From: an uncultured Propionivibrio sp.
Lineage (GTDB): Bacteria; Pseudomonadota; Gammaproteobacteria; Burkholderiales; Rhodocyclaceae
Reading direction: 5' to 3'
Length of the DNA stretch: 52,588 nt
NCBI GenBank assembly: GCA_937923255.1
Contig: CALAIL010000029.1
Location: 1 to 52,588 of the forward strand
The notes beneath the pieces were generated by a model that ran no database searches, was not told the origin of the DNA, and saw only the letters and a program-made list of their open reading frames with translations. Shown here in pieces: positions 52,479 to 52,588 of the stretch (the stretch's first letter is position 1; each line of letters begins with the position of its first letter). The position numbers and the translations under genes are program-made.

Positions 52479-52588
52479 AAGAATCGCCACAGCCTGTGCG
52501 CTGACCTTTCCTCTCGAACCGTCTCTTGATGCTGTTGCGCTGAGCGGCAGCGCGCCCCGCTGACTTTCTTTGCCTCGCCAAAGAAAGT
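52479..52588 (+). repeat. 110-bp direct repeat, copy 2 (family C)
   Basis: This is the second copy of the 51962-52071 sequence, cut by the end of the window. The end falls inside its hairpin, so the element probably continues beyond it. Confidence 0.85.

Noticed and set aside
51524..52588. Insertion sequence at the right end
   Set aside because: Repeats and hairpins are present but no transposase frame or target duplication can be seen.

Overview
The window looks like chromosomal DNA of a betaproteobacterium (Rhodocyclales or Burkholderiales-like; I cannot place it further). The evidence is the birA-coaX pair, the prmA-DUF3426-PfkB kinase order, the divergent folB/plsY pair, gluQ, the pilV-pilW-pilX-pilY1-pilE-fimT minor-pilin operon, and glnA followed by a DUF4124 gene. 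No rRNA, tRNA, CRISPR array or intact insertion sequence was seen.

Region 1 (about 0.28-15.9 kb) makes and exports a surface polysaccharide. It begins with an NDP-sugar epimerase, a small phosphoglycosyl transferase and a WbpM/CapD-type 4,6-dehydratase, which supply and start a lipid-linked glycan. A lone minus-strand epimerase and a GT2 glycosyltransferase follow. Then come an ABC exporter (Wzm permease, Wzt ATPase with a C-terminal domain), a frameshifted methyltransferase pseudogene, a 1025-residue fusion (two methyltransferase domains, a repeat-built coiled coil and a GT4 domain) and two related GT4 glycosyltransferases. The 11.2-14.5 kb part is visibly AT-richer than its surroundings and looks acquired.

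Region 2 (15.9-26 kb) is mostly housekeeping: apaH, a PfkB kinase, a DUF3426 zinc-ribbon membrane protein, prmA, ybaK, folB, plsY, tsaD, a YecH-like protein and ychF. Region 3 (26.4-34.9 kb) is the type IV minor-pilin/PilY1 operon, closed by a strong terminator. Region 4 (35.3-40.6 kb) holds gluQ, glnA, a DUF4124 protein, birA and coaX.

Region 5 (40.7-48.4 kb) is the most interesting gene cluster. Seven same-strand genes encode a DUF350 membrane protein, an SPFH protein with a SHOCT tail, a double zinc-ribbon/DUF4178 membrane protein with an acidic tail, a 47-residue membrane peptide, a membrane-anchored aminopropyltransferase (SpeE-like), a Tat-type FAD oxidoreductase lipoprotein and the S-adenosylmethionine decarboxylase SpeD. 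Together they suggest polyamine synthesis and oxidation coupled to an envelope-stress membrane platform. trpB2, a SPOR-domain protein and coaE follow.

Region 6 is non-coding repeat DNA. A roughly 40-nt degenerate hairpin repeat with compensatory stem changes recurs at 3.95-4.12, 22.5-23.1, 51.56, 51.75-51.95 and 52.25-52.47 kb. A second, REP-like family occurs at 1-153, 22.68, 44.29 and 51.62-51.73 kb. The last kilobase also carries a 110-bp direct repeat spaced 517 bp apart and two long hairpins.
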